Assembly: GCA_030598425.1 (NCBI GenBank)
Contig: JAUVPY010000145.1
Coordinates: 1-6,773, forward strand
DNA: 6,773 nucleotides
Direction of reading: 5' to 3'
Source: Anaerolineae bacterium
GTDB taxonomy: Bacteria > Chloroflexota > Anaerolineae > 4572-78 > NAK82
This document shows positions 6,347 to 6,773 of this stretch, in pieces. Both the position numbers and the translations under genes were made by a program. How positions within the stretch are numbered: the stretch's first letter is position 1; every line of letters begins with the position of its first letter. The notes beneath the pieces were generated by a model that had not been told where the DNA came from, did not search any database, and was given only the letters and a program-made list of their open reading frames with translations.

Positions 6347-6773
6347 ATGCCTAGCTACGTTCCGTTGTTGGCACTGGCGAGCCTTTTAATACTCGTTGCC
6401 TGCCAGCCAGCCACTGCACCCGCCCCCACGGCAACATCACTACCCGCAACCCTCTCACCCACCGAAACGCCCGTCACGCCCGACGTCGCACCCACAGCTA
6501 TTGAAGATGAGCCCACGCCAACGCCCTTGCCCGCGACTCCTTCACCTACCGCGACTCCCGTCACGCCCGACGCTACGCCCACGGACGCGCCCATCTCTCC
6601 TACCCCAACCGAGACATCTGCCAACGCGGACGTCGAGCACGTGCGGGCCGTACAGGCCGCCGACGGCACATGGACGTTTCACGTGACGGTTCGCCACCCC
6701 GATACCGGCTGGGAGGATTACGCCGATGGCTGGGACGTGCTCACGCCTGACGGCACAGTCATCCAACCTGATC
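6347..6773 (+). CDS. Secreted lipoprotein with Pro/Thr-rich linker and a globular domain (3' end cut by window)
   Basis: 142 codons are visible. The strong Shine-Dalgarno AGGAGG (6337-6342) sets the ATG. Residues 1-18 are a short hydrophobic signal ending in the lipobox L16-V-A-C19, so Cys19 should be lipidated and the protein anchored at the outer face of the membrane. Residues 20 to about 94 are a low-complexity Pro/Thr/Ala linker, probably a wall-spanning or glycosylated stalk, containing a duplicated 19-residue segment. From about residue 95 a folded domain starts, with TWTFHVTVRHPDTGWEDYADGWDVLTPDGT. I recall this block from uncharacterised secreted proteins where it continues with a HPHVDEQPFTRSL-type motif, but that part lies beyond the window. 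The domain's function is unknown. The Pro/Thr linker style is common in Chloroflexota surface proteins. Confidence 0.85.
   Translation, partial: MPSYVPLLALASLLILVACQPATAPAPTATSLPATLSPTETPVTPDVAPTAIEDEPTPTPLPATPSPTATPVTPDATPTDAPISPTPTETSANADVEHVRAVQAADGTWTFHVTVRHPDTGWEDYADGWDVLTPDGTVIQPD
6440..6583 (+). repeat. Imperfect direct duplication in the lipoprotein linker
   Basis: Codons 32-50 (6440-6496) and 61-79 (6527-6583) encode related 19-residue segments, LPATLSPTETPVTPDVAPT and LPATPSPTATPVTPDATPT, with 15 of 19 identities. They are offset by 87 bases, with AIEDEPTPTP between them. This suggests an in-frame tandem duplication that lengthened the stalk. Confidence 0.75.

Noticed and set aside
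6355..6669. Minus-strand Gly/Val-rich frame opposite the lipoprotein linker
   Set aside because: It mirrors the Pro/Thr codon bias of the real gene, whose signal peptide, lipobox and strong ribosome binding site are clear.

Overview
The window looks like chromosomal DNA from a high-GC bacterium, most plausibly a Chloroflexota member of the Anaerolineae/Caldilineae type. That placement is an inference from the style of the proteins. The clues are a lipoprotein with a long Pro/Thr 'PTPTP' linker, a GluRS with a Lys-rich insertion after KMSKR, and a GATTTGCC-type short repeat array that I associate from memory with intergenic DNA of that phylum. I see no tRNA, rRNA, CRISPR array, transposase or phage gene.

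Layout. (1) Positions 3-1553, plus strand: the 3' portion of a DeoR-family regulator whose DNA-binding head lies before the window. It keeps the whole DeoR sugar-phosphate-type sensor and then continues into a second, periplasmic-binding-protein-like sugar sensor. (2) Positions 1652-1867, minus strand: a 71-residue ORF matching only the first part of a peroxiredoxin and lacking the catalytic Cys, probably a decayed remnant. (3) A near-consensus sigma-70 promoter at 1966-1994 drives a DUF362 protein (2029-3144), which is followed after 2 bases by a four-helix membrane protein (3147-3656). (4) A 218-base gap (3657-3874) holds a degenerate octanucleotide repeat array. Inverted copies of the same repeat are built into the C-terminal codons of the membrane protein. 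(5) gltX (3875-5401) follows, then a class I SAM methyltransferase 14 bases later (5416-6225). (6) A 121-base gap leads to a lipoprotein gene (6347 to the window end, incomplete) with a duplicated Pro/Thr linker segment.

How the genes relate. The DUF362 and membrane-protein genes are almost certainly co-transcribed and probably translationally coupled. gltX and the methyltransferase also look like a transcriptional pair. Whether the first pair reads through the repeat array into gltX cannot be decided from sequence. No classical defence, mobile or biosynthetic system is visible. The two most unusual items are the DeoR/periplasmic-binding double-sensor architecture and the repeat array, whose arms could fold into a long-range helix ending just before the gltX ribosome binding site.
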